Shown here: positions 1 to 7,371 of the stretch, piece by piece
Numbering within the stretch: the first letter of the stretch is position 1
Layout of the letters: each line of letters begins with the position of its first letter
NCBI GenBank assembly: GCA_016779205.1
Contig: JADHOC010000011.1
Location: 1-64,000, forward strand
Reading direction: 5' to 3'
Origin: Planctomycetota bacterium
Lineage (GTDB): Bacteria > Planctomycetota > UBA1135 > GCA-002686595
DNA length: 64,000 bases
The notes under the pieces: model-generated
The model's input: only the letters and a program-made list of their open reading frames with translations
Databases searched by the model: none
What the model was told of the DNA's origin: nothing
Position numbers and translations under genes: made by a program

Positions 1-2484
1 CTCGCCCTGACCGCGATCTCACCGCTCATGCCCCGCATCGAGGTGCGGCGCGGAGCCACCACGCCCGTGACGCCCGGGCCCACCCTCAGCGCCCAGGTGG
101 AGGTCGCCCTGCGCGCCGGGAACCGCCCCCTGGACTGCGCGCCGCGGCTGACGGCCGTCGTCCACGGGGTCGACGAGGAGCTACTCCTCATGGGGGGAGC
201 GCCGAGGGTGTTCCGCGACGCCCGCCCCCCCGCCGCCGCCGGCTCCAGCGCCGGTGCGGACCTGGCCCACCTCCTCCGGCGGGACGACGAGGTCGTCGCC
301 GGCGGGACGGTCTCGCTCGAGCCGCCCGCGGTCCCCCACTCCCACGTCCTCCTGTTCGGTCTCCATCCGCGCGTCGTGGGGACCGCCCCCTGGCCGATCG
401 AGGTCGACGGCGAGCCGCACCTCCTGCACCCTGGCGCCAACCGCCCCCTCGTGCTCCCGGCCACCGGCGCCCCCATGGAGGTCGAGCTCGGCGACGCGCT
501 CCTGGACGCCGTGCAGTTCGCGACCCTCGTCCCGGGCGACCTGGCGGAGTCCGAGGCGTTCCTCCACCAGGTCTCCCAGGCGGACGTGCGGATCACCCGC
601 GAGGACGGGTCGAGGCCCTTCGGATGGACCGACGCCGCCGGGCTCTCCGAGGAGGATCGTCGTGCCGTCCCCGCGGGGCACCGGCGTGCCTTCCGCTTCG
701 CCATGGAGCCGCCGGCGCGCAAGCTCGAGGAGGGCGAGACCCTGGGCTTCGTGCTCCGGCCGGGCGCCCGGGGACGAGCCGCTGACCCCGCCCCCGTGGA
801 GACGGCCCGGTCCCGCGACCACGCCCCGCGAGCGCTGGTCCGCCGTCCCACGGTCGACCTCACGCGGTTCACCGCGGCCGGCTCCCCCGAGTCGCTCGTC
901 GAGGTGACCCGCAGCGCCGGGCTCGCCGCGTACACCCACGCCGAGGGGCCCCGCGAGCAGCTGGATATTCGCCCCACCATGGGTCCCGGCGCCGCCTGGG
1001 GGGACGTGAACGAGGACGGTGCCCTGGACCTCGTGCTCCTCCAGGGCGCGGGCCGCGCGGGCTGCCAGCCCCTCTCGGACCGGCTCTTCCTCGGGCGCGG
1101 GGACGGGACCTTCGAGGACGGCACCGCGCGCGCGGGCCTCGGCCGCGGGGACGCGGGCATGGGCGCCCTGCTGGTGGACCTGAACGGGGACGGGCACCTC
1201 GACCTCTACTGCGCCAACTACGGCCGCGACCGCCTGTTCCTGGGCGCCGGGGACGGGACGTTCGCCGAGGCCGAGGGCGTGCTCCCCGCGCTCTCCCTCT
1301 GGAGCGCCAGCGTCATCGCCGGCGACCCCGATGGGGACGGGGACCTGGACCTCTACGTCACGAGCTATCTGGACTACGACCTGGAGAAGATGCCCCCCGC
1401 CGATGAGCTGGGGCTCTACCAGCGCGAGGACCCGGTCGAGATGCTGCCCTTCGCCTTCCCCGGCCAGCGCAACGTCTTCCTCCGCAGCCGCCTCGCTGAC
1501 ACGGGCGCCTTCGGGTTCGAGGATGCCACCGAAGAGCTCGGCCTCACGGACGTCCAGGGCCGCGGGATGCAGGCGGTCTTCTGGGACTTCGACCTCGACG
1601 GCGACGAGGACCTGTACATCGCCAATGACGTCTCCCCCAACGTGCTCTTCCGGAACGAGGGCGACGGGACCTTCAAGGACGTCTCCTTCTCCACGGGCCT
1701 CGACGACCCGCGGGGCGGGATGGGCCTCGCCATCGGCGACGTGGACAACGACGGGGACTCCGACGTCTTCCTGACCAACTGGCAGCTGGAGACCAACGCC
1801 CTCTACACGAACTCCGCCATCTCCAGCCTCGCCCGAAAGCGCCGCCGCTCGACCTTCCACGACACGACGGTGAAGAGCGGCTTCGGCCCCTCCGGCATCG
1901 GCAAGACCTCCTGGGGCGCGGAGTTCTTCGACCTCGAGTTGGACGGCGACCTCGACCTGTACGTGGCCAACGGTTACACGAGTCCGGACTACGAGAGCAC
2001 CGGGATCTGCGTGGGCCAGACCGACCAGCTCTTCGTGGGCGACGGGACTGGCAAGCTGAAGGAGGCCTGCACCCTGGGGCGCCGGGCATTCAGCATCTCG
2101 CGCGCCTCACGGGGCGCCGTGGGCGCCGACCATGACCGGGACGGCGACATCGATCTGCTGGTCACCGCCAACAACGGCGGTGTGACGCTGCTCCGGAACG
2201 ACGCGGAACGGGCCGGGCGCTGGCTCGGCGTCCGGCTCCGCCAGCCGGGTCTCAACCAGCACGGCATTGGCGCCAAGGTGGCCGTCGCCACCAGCGACGG
2301 CTTCCGGCGAGAGCAGGCCCTACGGGCCGGCACCGGCTACCTCACCGGCAACGCACCCGAGCTCCACTTCGGGCTCGGGCCCGTGGACGAGTTGGTGGAG
2401 ATCCAGGTCACCTGGCCCGACGGCGAGGTCACCCGGCACCAGGAGCAGGCGAACGCCTGGGTGGTCATCCAACGGGAGGGCTGA
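1..2484 (+). CDS. FG-GAP/VCBS repeat protein with C-terminal ASPIC/UnbV domain (5' end outside window)
   Basis: The frame is open from base 1. An ATG at 28 exists, but nothing marks it as the true start, so the gene probably begins upstream. Counting from that ATG, residues 1-290 are an unassigned beta-rich region. From about 291 to 720 there are repeated calcium-binding blades of the form DxNxDGxxDL, such as DVNEDGALDL, DLNGDGHLDL, DPDGDGDLDL and DVDNDGDSD, which are typical of integrin-like FG-GAP/VCBS propellers. The last 90 residues match the ASPIC/UnbV domain that often follows such propellers (GIGAKV, then GYLTGN, FGLG and VTWPDG). These proteins are normally secreted or surface-exposed and are abundant in Planctomycetota. 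The ligand cannot be read from the sequence. A GGGCTG-ATC-CAGCCC hairpin overlaps the stop codon. Confidence 0.88.
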   Translation, partial: LALTAISPLMPRIEVRRGATTPVTPGPTLSAQVEVALRAGNRPLDCAPRLTAVVHGVDEELLLMGGAPRVFRDARPPAAAGSSAGADLAHLLRRDDEVVAGGTVSLEPPAVPHSHVLLFGLHPRVVGTAPWPIEVDGEPHLLHPGANRPLVLPATGAPMEVELGDALLDAVQFATLVPGDLAESEAFLHQVSQADVRITREDGSRPFGWTDAAGLSEEDRRAVPAGHRRAFRFAMEPPARKLEEGETLGFVLRPGARGRAADPAPVETARSRDHAPRALVRRPTVDLTRFTAAGSPESLVEVTRSAGLAAYTHAEGPREQLDIRPTMGPGAAWGDVNEDGALDLVLLQGAGRAGCQPLSDRLFLGRGDGTFEDGTARAGLGRGDAGMGALLVDLNGDGHLDLYCANYGRDRLFLGAGDGTFAEAEGVLPALSLWSASVIAGDPDGDGDLDLYVTSYLDYDLEKMPPADELGLYQREDPVEMLPFAFPGQRNVFLRSRLADTGAFGFEDATEELGLTDVQGRGMQAVFWDFDLDGDEDLYIANDVSPNVLFRNEGDGTFKDVSFSTGLDDPRGGMGLAIGDVDNDGDSDVFLTNWQLETNALYTNSAISSLARKRRRSTFHDTTVKSGFGPSGIGKTSWGAEFFDLELDGDLDLYVANGYTSPDYESTGICVGQTDQLFVGDGTGKLKEACTLGRRAFSISRASRGAVGADHDRDGDIDLLVTANNGGVTLLRNDAERAGRWLGVRLRQPGLNQHGIGAKVAVATSDGFRREQALRAGTGYLTGNAPELHFGLGPVDELVEIQVTWPDGEVTRHQEQANAWVVIQREG

Positions 2485-2492
2485 TCCAGCCC
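2478..2492. terminator. Small bidirectional terminator-like hairpin
   Basis: GGGCTG and CAGCCC form a perfect 6-bp stem around a 3-base loop that covers the stop codon of the FG-GAP gene. It lies between two convergent genes, so it could serve both. A run of C follows and there is no U tract, so the terminator role is only a suggestion. Confidence 0.35.
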
Positions 2493-2507
2493 CCCCCCAG
2501 CCGCCGA

Positions 2508-2993
2508 TCAGAGGGCCGCTTCGATCGCCGCCGTCAGCTCGGGCGCGGCGGGGTCGGTCGTGGGCTCGAAGCGCGCGAGCACCGCGCCGTCCTTGCCGAT
2601 GAGGAACTTGCCGAAGTTCCACTGGACGTCGCCGGGCCCCTCGGGGCTGGTGGGCTGCTGGGTGAGCCAAGCGTAGAGGTCGTGGCGTTCCGGCCCGTTC
2701 ACGTCGATCTTCCCGAACAGCGGGAAGGTCACGCCGTAGGTCGTGCTGCAGAAGGTCTTGATCTCCTCGGCCGACCCGGGCTCCTGCCCCTTGAACTGGT
2801 TGCAGGGGAAGCCGAGCACCACGAGCCCCCGATCCCGGTACTGCTCCGTGAGCTTCTCAAGCCCGGCGTACTGCGGCGTCAATCCGCAGCGCGACGCCAC
2901 GTTGACGACCAGGAGCACCTTGCCGCTGAAGGATTCGAAGGAGCAATCCGCGCCGTCGATGGTGGGCGCGCTGAAGTCGTGGAAGGTGGTCAT
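2508..2993 (-). CDS. Glutathione peroxidase family thiol peroxidase (cysteine form)
   Basis: This is a thioredoxin-fold peroxidase that reduces H2O2 and organic hydroperoxides, usually with thioredoxin as donor in bacteria. The family signatures are all present: NVASRCG with the peroxidatic Cys, GFPCNQF with a second Cys, GQEPGS carrying the catalytic Gln, and WNFGKFLI with the catalytic Trp and Asn. The peroxidatic position is Cys, not selenocysteine. From the ATG at 2993 the protein has 161 residues, the usual length. A GTG at 3074 would add 27 residues (MGRLQKLAFK...) and is a possible alternative, but neither start has a convincing Shine-Dalgarno. It is the last gene of a minus-strand run that includes a UGA-containing AhpD-like gene, which suggests an oxidative-stress theme (inference). 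It most resembles the BtuE/BsaA subgroup. Confidence 0.9.
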   Translation of the reverse strand: MTTFHDFSAPTIDGADCSFESFSGKVLLVVNVASRCGLTPQYAGLEKLTEQYRDRGLVVLGFPCNQFKGQEPGSAEEIKTFCSTTYGVTFPLFGKIDVNGPERHDLYAWLTQQPTSPEGPGDVQWNFGKFLIGKDGAVLARFEPTTDPAAPELTAAIEAAL

Positions 2994-3113
2994 CGGATCG
3001 AAGTCGACCTGGGGAGAGGGGCCGCTTCCGCGGCCCCGGAGGAGCTTGAAGGCTAGTTTCTGAAGGCGTCCCACGGGGACAGGGTGACGTCCCGGAGCCG
3101 CACAAGCCAGCGC

Positions 3114-4079
3114 TCAGCGCGTGGCCAGCCAGAGATCCCGGAAGCGGGCGGCGAAGCGCACGGGGAAGTCCACGACCTGGTCCGCACAGTGCGGGCTGAT
3201 GAGGATTCGCGGATGACGCCAGAGGGGATTCAACTCGGGCAGGGGCTCCTCCTCGAACACGTCCAGCCAGGCCCCCTCGACGTTGCGCTCGAGCGCGCCC
3301 AGGAGCCCCTCCTCCGAGAGCACCGCGCCCCTCGCCGCGTTGAGCACCAGCGCGCCAGGGGGCAGAAGGGCCAGCTCGCCGGCACCGATCATCCCGGCCG
3401 TCGACTCGGTGAGGCGGACGTGTAGGGAGAGGACGTCGGCCTGGGGGAGCAGGGCCCCGAGGGCCTCGGGGCCATGCACCTCGTCCGCGTCGGGGTGGGC
3501 GAGGCCGCTGGCCCGGACCGCCACCACCCTCATCCCCAGGGCCCGGGCGCGCCGGGCCACCTCGACGCCGGTGTGGCCCAGCCCCACCAGGAGCATCGTG
3601 CGTCCCGCCAGCGGGCGGAAGCGCGTGGGCGACCAGCGGGCCTCCTGCTGTGCGCGGAGCTGTTCGTGCAGGCCCGTGGCGAGGGCCAGGAGCCCCGAAA
3701 GGGCGCGCTCCGCGAGGAAGGGGGCGAGCACGCCCGCCGAGTCGGTCACCGTGACCCGCGCGGGGTCCCAGGGGGGCAGGTGGTCGCGCCCCGACCCGCC
3801 CACGTGGAACCAGCGCACGCTCGGCCACGCCAGCGCCTGCCCGTGGCTCGGGCCGGAGAAGGTGGCCGTCTTGATGGAGAGCACCACCTCGGGGTCGTGC
3901 TCCGCGAGGAGGCGCGCGACCTCCCCCGGCTCCCGCGCCGCGCTCCACGCAAGACCCGGACACTGCCCGAGGACCTCCGTCACCTCCTCCGGTTCGGAGT
4001 GCAGGAGGAGCGCAGGGATCGGCCCCTGCCCCTGCAGGGAGGGGGCGGTCCGGCTCACCTCACCTCGAGGCCCCGTCAT
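3114..4079 (-). CDS. D-isomer-specific 2-hydroxyacid dehydrogenase (GhrA-like)
   Basis: This is a predicted NAD(P)-dependent dehydrogenase that would reduce 2-keto acids such as glyoxylate or hydroxypyruvate to D-2-hydroxyacids. The C-terminal two thirds carry the Rossmann motif GLGHTG in the middle of the 321-residue chain, the NAARG segment with the catalytic Arg, the DVFEEEPL segment with the catalytic Glu, and ISPHCA with the catalytic His. The N-terminal 110 residues form the less conserved substrate lid, as in the GhrA/YcdW branch. The ATG at 4079 overlaps the stop of the upstream AhpD-like gene (ATGA at 4076-4079), which points to translational coupling. The exact substrate is unknown, and other members of the superfamily, such as phosphoglycerate or phosphonate dehydrogenases, cannot be excluded. 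Confidence 0.85.
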   Translation of the reverse strand: MTGPRGEVSRTAPSLQGQGPIPALLLHSEPEEVTEVLGQCPGLAWSAAREPGEVARLLAEHDPEVVLSIKTATFSGPSHGQALAWPSVRWFHVGGSGRDHLPPWDPARVTVTDSAGVLAPFLAERALSGLLALATGLHEQLRAQQEARWSPTRFRPLAGRTMLLVGLGHTGVEVARRARALGMRVVAVRASGLAHPDADEVHGPEALGALLPQADVLSLHVRLTESTAGMIGAGELALLPPGALVLNAARGAVLSEEGLLGALERNVEGAWLDVFEEEPLPELNPLWRHPRILISPHCADQVVDFPVRFAARFRDLWLATR

Positions 4080-4663
4080 CGCGGCGGCCTCGGCGGCATC
4101 TCCGGCTCCAGCTCCACGTCCACCCCGTCGGCGATCCGGTTGATGTAGTTGAAGTACCCGGTGACCTGGATCAGGTCGTGGATCGCCACATCATCGAAGC
4201 CCGCGCCGCGGAGCCGCTCGATGTCTGGCTCTCCCATGGCCCCGGGGGTGAGGGTCAGCTTCTCCGCGTACTCGGCGAGGGCCCGGTCGGCGGCGTCGAG
4301 CTCTCCCCCACGCCAGTCGGTCGCCACCGCGGCCACGAAGCGGTCCCGCTCCCCCGCGCTCCGCTCGGCCCACTCCTCTTCGACCTCGACACGGAGGTCC
4401 GCCTCGTGGCTCAGGGTTCAGTAGTGGCAGTCATTCGTGCGGCTCACGATGGTCGCCACCATCTCCCGCTGGCGCCGACTGAGCCCCTCAGGCGCGTACA
4501 TGATCTTCTGATAGAGCCCCAGGGACGCGTCGAGCACCGCGGGCGCGAGGCTCTGGGCCCTGACGATCCCGAACACCCGCCCGGCGCGGGCGATGGCGGC
4601 CTCGTAGCTCTTGGCGAGGCGTCCGGTGGCCTCGGCGACGGAGATGGTGCGGATCCAGGGCAT
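4076..4663 (-). CDS. AhpD-like peroxidase-related protein with in-frame UGA; probable selenoprotein (CxxU)
   Basis: A conventional reading splits this gene at a TGA (4418-4420, minus strand). The same frame stays open on both sides, giving 195 residues, the usual size of peroxidase-related carboxymuconolactone decarboxylase (AhpD-like) proteins. Residues 1-81 contain the family N-terminus and the block REMVATIVSRTNDCHY. The UGA is codon 82, followed by TLSHEADL. The family active site is Cys-x-x-Cys-x-x-x-His, and here it reads C79-H-Y-UGA82-T-L-S-H86, so the stop sits exactly on the second catalytic Cys. The downstream half keeps the family C-terminus (DLIQVTGYFNYINRIADG). A hairpin of bacterial SECIS type lies 9 nt after the UGA. 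AhpD-like selenoproteins have been reported in surveys of marine metagenomes. The alternative is a nonsense mutation or sequencing error, which would be a coincidence at this codon. The Sec machinery is not in the window. Confidence 0.8.
4390..4408 (-). promoter_or_regulatory. Candidate bacterial SECIS hairpin downstream of the in-frame UGA
   Basis: On the minus strand, CACGAGG (4408-4402) pairs with CCTCCGTG (4397-4390), giving seven base pairs with a single bulged C around the loop CGGA (4401-4398). The loop begins 17 nt after the UGA, so 16 nt separate them, and a G is the second loop base. Both features agree with the published bacterial SECIS consensus, which has a loop 16-37 nt from the UGA and a G in the first two loop positions. 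The hairpin lies inside coding sequence, as bacterial SECIS elements do. It was found by eye and no folding energy was computed. Confidence 0.6.
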
Positions 4664-4716
4664 GGGGGTCTCGGCGCAGGTCGTGGAGGCGGGCAGGATT
4701 GCCGCTCACCTGTTCC

Positions 4717-5223
4717 CTACAGCCTACGGTCCCCGCGGCGAGCCAGGTTGTCCACCCAGGCACCGAGGACCATGACCCGACGCTGCTTGATAAGCCTCAG
4801 CTCATCGAAGGCCGCCGCGCGCTCGTGGTCCCCCAGCTGCACCAGGTACTGAGCGTAGTCGCCGTACCACCGGCTGACCGTCTCCTCGGCGCTCCGGATG
4901 AGCCGCAGCGCGGGGCGAGCGCCGGTCACCGCGGTGCTCTGCACCAGGAGGCGCGCGAGGAGCCGCCGGCGCAGGCTGGTCCGCCGCGGGCGCCCCCCCA
5001 TCCCGCGCATCAGCTCCTGGACGGTCGCGACGAGGTCCACGCCCTCGCGGTTCAACTCGACGGCGAGGGCCGCGAGCTCGGGATCCCGCGCGCGCCGCGC
5101 GATGTGGTCGTACACCGCCCGGGCGCCGATCTCGCTCAGCAGGGTCCGCTCGAGGTCCCTGAGGAGTGAGCGATAGGAGCCTCGCTGGTCCGCCGGGATG
5201 TCCTGGAAGCCGCGCCGCTCCAA
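4717..5223 (-). CDS. Ferritin-like helical-bundle protein (hypothetical)
   Basis: This is a 168-residue, almost entirely helical soluble protein with no signal sequence. Long amphipathic helices carry spaced acidic and His residues, for example SEIGARAVYDHIARR near residue 30, ELNREGVDLVATVQEL near 58, AEETVSRWYGDY near 112 and FDELRLIKQRR near 139. This pattern resembles the ferritin-like/rubrerythrin/COQ7 superfamily, in which Glu and His on such helices bind a di-iron centre. The match is by pattern only and the full set of metal ligands is not certain. The start codon lies 4 nt after the stop of the upstream lipoprotein gene, and the AhpD-like gene follows 53 nt later, so it is probably in the same transcript. 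That context favours a role in iron or peroxide handling (inference). Confidence 0.5.
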   Translation of the reverse strand: MERRGFQDIPADQRGSYRSLLRDLERTLLSEIGARAVYDHIARRARDPELAALAVELNREGVDLVATVQELMRGMGGRPRRTSLRRRLLARLLVQSTAVTGARPALRLIRSAEETVSRWYGDYAQYLVQLGDHERAAAFDELRLIKQRRVMVLGAWVDNLARRGDRRL

Positions 5224-5227
5224 GGGA

Positions 5228-6367
5228 TCAGGGTTCCGTCGCCGCCCGGAGCTTCACCAGCGCCTCGAGCGTCTGGTCCGGGTCGAACTCGACCCCCATG
5301 GGCGGCCCCTCGATGGGCAGCTGAAAGAGCTCCTTCCGGCGGCTCACCTCCAACGTGCGCCTCGAGACCCGTCCGTCCTCGAAGGTGACCGCGACCGGCA
5401 GTACGAAGGTGTAGGCGGGGGCGACACCAGGCGTCACGCGCTGCAGCTGGTCGATCCGGAGGAGCAGCCTTTGGCGCTCCGTATCGAATCTCCAGGAGGT
5501 CTCGACCAAGGGTCCCGCGGGCCCGCGTAGCCAGCTGAGGATGAAGGCCTCCCCCTCCGCAGGGAAGGACGCCGCCACGCCCTCGAGCCCGAGGGGATCG
5601 CCGTCCGCACCGGCGTCCACCACGGCCCGCAGGCCCTCGATGAAGGCCGCGCTCCCGAGGCGCTGTCGGAGGAGCAGCCAGCGGGAGGTGGCCCAGTCGG
5701 CGTCCGGCGAGGGGCGATACCAGCCCGCGGCCTCGAGCTCCGCCGCGCCCTCGGCGTCCTGCTCGCGGAACATCGCGAACAGCAGGTCCGCCAGGGTCGG
5801 GACCGGCGGGTGCTCGTCCCCTGCCCGGGCTCGAACGAGCAAGCCGAACCAGGCGCGGGCGCAGGAGCCCGCCAGCGGCTGACCCGCGAGGGGGTCCCGA
5901 CGCAGGAGCAGCTCCTCTGCGAAGGCGATGAACGACCGGCGCGCCGCGGCGCCCACGCCCTCATCCGCGAGCAGCCCGAGGGCCACATCGCGGGGGTCGA
6001 TCGAGTCGAGCGGGAGTCCCCGCGGGGCGCTCCAGCGGTAGACCTCGTCAGCGGCTGAGACCTCGGCCGAGATCATGGCCAGGCTCGCGGGGTCGAGCAC
6101 GGGGGGGAGCCACGCGCCCGCCGCGCCAAGCTCGAGTTCCCGTGGCGACAGGCGGCGCCGTTCCCCCGCGGATCCGCGCGGGTCCACCACCTCCACGGCC
6201 AGGGAACCGGTCACCGCCCCGGCCCCATCCACGGCGAGGTCGTAGCTGGCCTCCACCGTGGCGACCTCGCCGGAGACCTCTGACCCCGGGTCGACCTGGG
6301 ACGCGCTGGAGGAGGCGGCGCAGCCCGCGAGGAGGAGGCTGCCCAGGGACAGGACGCCCAGCGACAT
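5228..6367 (-). CDS. Lipoprotein resembling the C-terminal region of M1-family aminopeptidases, without the catalytic domain
   Basis: The start is placed at the ATG at 6367 because it gives a clean lipoprotein signal peptide (MSLGVLSLGSLLLAGCAASS). A start further upstream would place 45 residues in front of the signal. The 379-residue product would be anchored to a membrane at the lipobox Cys. The last third (VTFEDGRVSRRTLEVSRRKE and a following PxGVEFDPDQ segment) looks like the beta domain that closes M1-type metallopeptidases, but I find no HExxH zinc motif anywhere, so it is unlikely to be a peptidase on its own. It heads a minus-strand run with the ferritin-like, AhpD-like, dehydrogenase and peroxidase genes, and is divergent from the gene at 6480. 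Its function is unknown. Confidence 0.6.
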   Translation of the reverse strand: MSLGVLSLGSLLLAGCAASSSASQVDPGSEVSGEVATVEASYDLAVDGAGAVTGSLAVEVVDPRGSAGERRRLSPRELELGAAGAWLPPVLDPASLAMISAEVSAADEVYRWSAPRGLPLDSIDPRDVALGLLADEGVGAAARRSFIAFAEELLLRRDPLAGQPLAGSCARAWFGLLVRARAGDEHPPVPTLADLLFAMFREQDAEGAAELEAAGWYRPSPDADWATSRWLLLRQRLGSAAFIEGLRAVVDAGADGDPLGLEGVAASFPAEGEAFILSWLRGPAGPLVETSWRFDTERQRLLLRIDQLQRVTPGVAPAYTFVLPVAVTFEDGRVSRRTLEVSRRKELFQLPIEGPPMGVEFDPDQTLEALVKLRAATEP

Positions 6368-6479
6368 CGCTGCCGCTAGACTCCCCGGCTGCGGGGCTCT
6401 GGTTTCGCCTTGGTCTAGCTGCATCGGTTGGGCCGGAGGCGTCGAGCCCCGGCCCACAGATCCTAGCGTTGCGCGCCCC

Positions 6480-7253
6480 ATGGACTTCCTCCTCGAATGC
6501 ATCGGTTTCCCGCCTTCCGTGGCGACCGAGGAGATCGTCGCCCTCGCCCAGGAGCGGGGTGAGCCTGCCCCCTGGCGAGGCCGGGCGACCGAACACCTCC
6601 TGCTGCGCCTCGGTAGCGGGCTCCAGGTCCGGGCGGACCGGGACCCGGGGCATGGCTACTGGAGCCTGACTCCCTTCTACGAGGTCCCCCACCGCCTGCG
6701 GCTCTCGGTCCAGACCGTGATCCGCCCGCAGGACTCCCCCTACGACGCCCTGCTCTCCGGCTGGGCCGCTCCCCCGCCGCCGTGGTCCACCGAGTCCCGC
6801 CGGGGCGCATACCGCCTCTCCGCCTGGATCTCCGACGCCCGGCGCCTGGGACGCCGCGTCCAGGTCGGCCAGATCCTCGCCGTATCGGTGGCGGGCTTCG
6901 CGCTCTCGGTCGACCGGGTCCTCCCCCCGGAGACCCGGCCGGAGGGCCACGGGTTCGAGGACACCGCGGGCGCCAGCGTCCGCCCGATCGGCGGAGAGGG
7001 GTCGCCCGGCGGCTGCTGCGACGTCTCCCTCAGGGTCCAGACCGTCCGGCGAATCCTCAACGAGGTGACCGGGGAGGAGGTGGAAATGGTGGTGTGCGCT
7101 GCGCCCGAGCGCCCACTGGTTCTCTTCCTCTCGCGCTGGCAGCTGGAGCGCGACGGGCTCCCGGCGCCCCGGGCCGGCTGGCGAGTCGAAGGGACGTTTC
7201 TGATGAGCGGGCGCCTCTCAGGAGGCCTGGGGTCGACCCGAACAGACCCGTGA
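6480..7253 (+). CDS. Hypothetical cytoplasmic protein
   Basis: I do not recognise a family. From the ATG at 6480 (MDFLLECIGFPP) the product has 257 residues, with no signal peptide or membrane segment. It starts 112 nt from the divergent lipoprotein gene, so the spacer probably holds both promoters. An upstream in-frame ATG at 6258 would run far into the lipoprotein gene and is rejected. The sequence is mixed alpha/beta with many Arg and Trp residues, and contains a GGCCD segment near residue 178 followed by VSLRVQTVRRILNEVTGEE. It may be restricted to related organisms (inference). Confidence 0.6.
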   Translation: MDFLLECIGFPPSVATEEIVALAQERGEPAPWRGRATEHLLLRLGSGLQVRADRDPGHGYWSLTPFYEVPHRLRLSVQTVIRPQDSPYDALLSGWAAPPPPWSTESRRGAYRLSAWISDARRLGRRVQVGQILAVSVAGFALSVDRVLPPETRPEGHGFEDTAGASVRPIGGEGSPGGCCDVSLRVQTVRRILNEVTGEEVEMVVCAAPERPLVLFLSRWQLERDGLPAPRAGWRVEGTFLMSGRLSGGLGSTRTDP

Positions 7254-7371
7254 GGCCCGAACGGCGAACGAATCCTCCGGTCAAGGTGCGTCGATGTGGC
7301 AAACTCCCCCCGCGCCTGGCAGCCGCGCACGCTGCTCGAGGCCCAACGTCCCGCATCCCCCCAGGAAGCTC

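Noticed and set aside
2508-2993. Selenocysteine in the glutathione peroxidase of the same operon
   Set aside because: The peroxidatic position is an ordinary Cys codon in NVASRCG, and no UGA interrupts the frame.
4076-4663. Reading the AhpD-like locus as two separate small genes, or as a pseudogene with a nonsense mutation
   Set aside because: Both halves are in one frame, the full length is normal, and the stop is exactly at an active-site Cys followed by a SECIS-like hairpin.
6258-6479. Upstream ATG at 6258 for the hypothetical gene at 6480
   Set aside because: It overlaps the divergent lipoprotein gene, including its signal peptide region, and adds sequence with no support.
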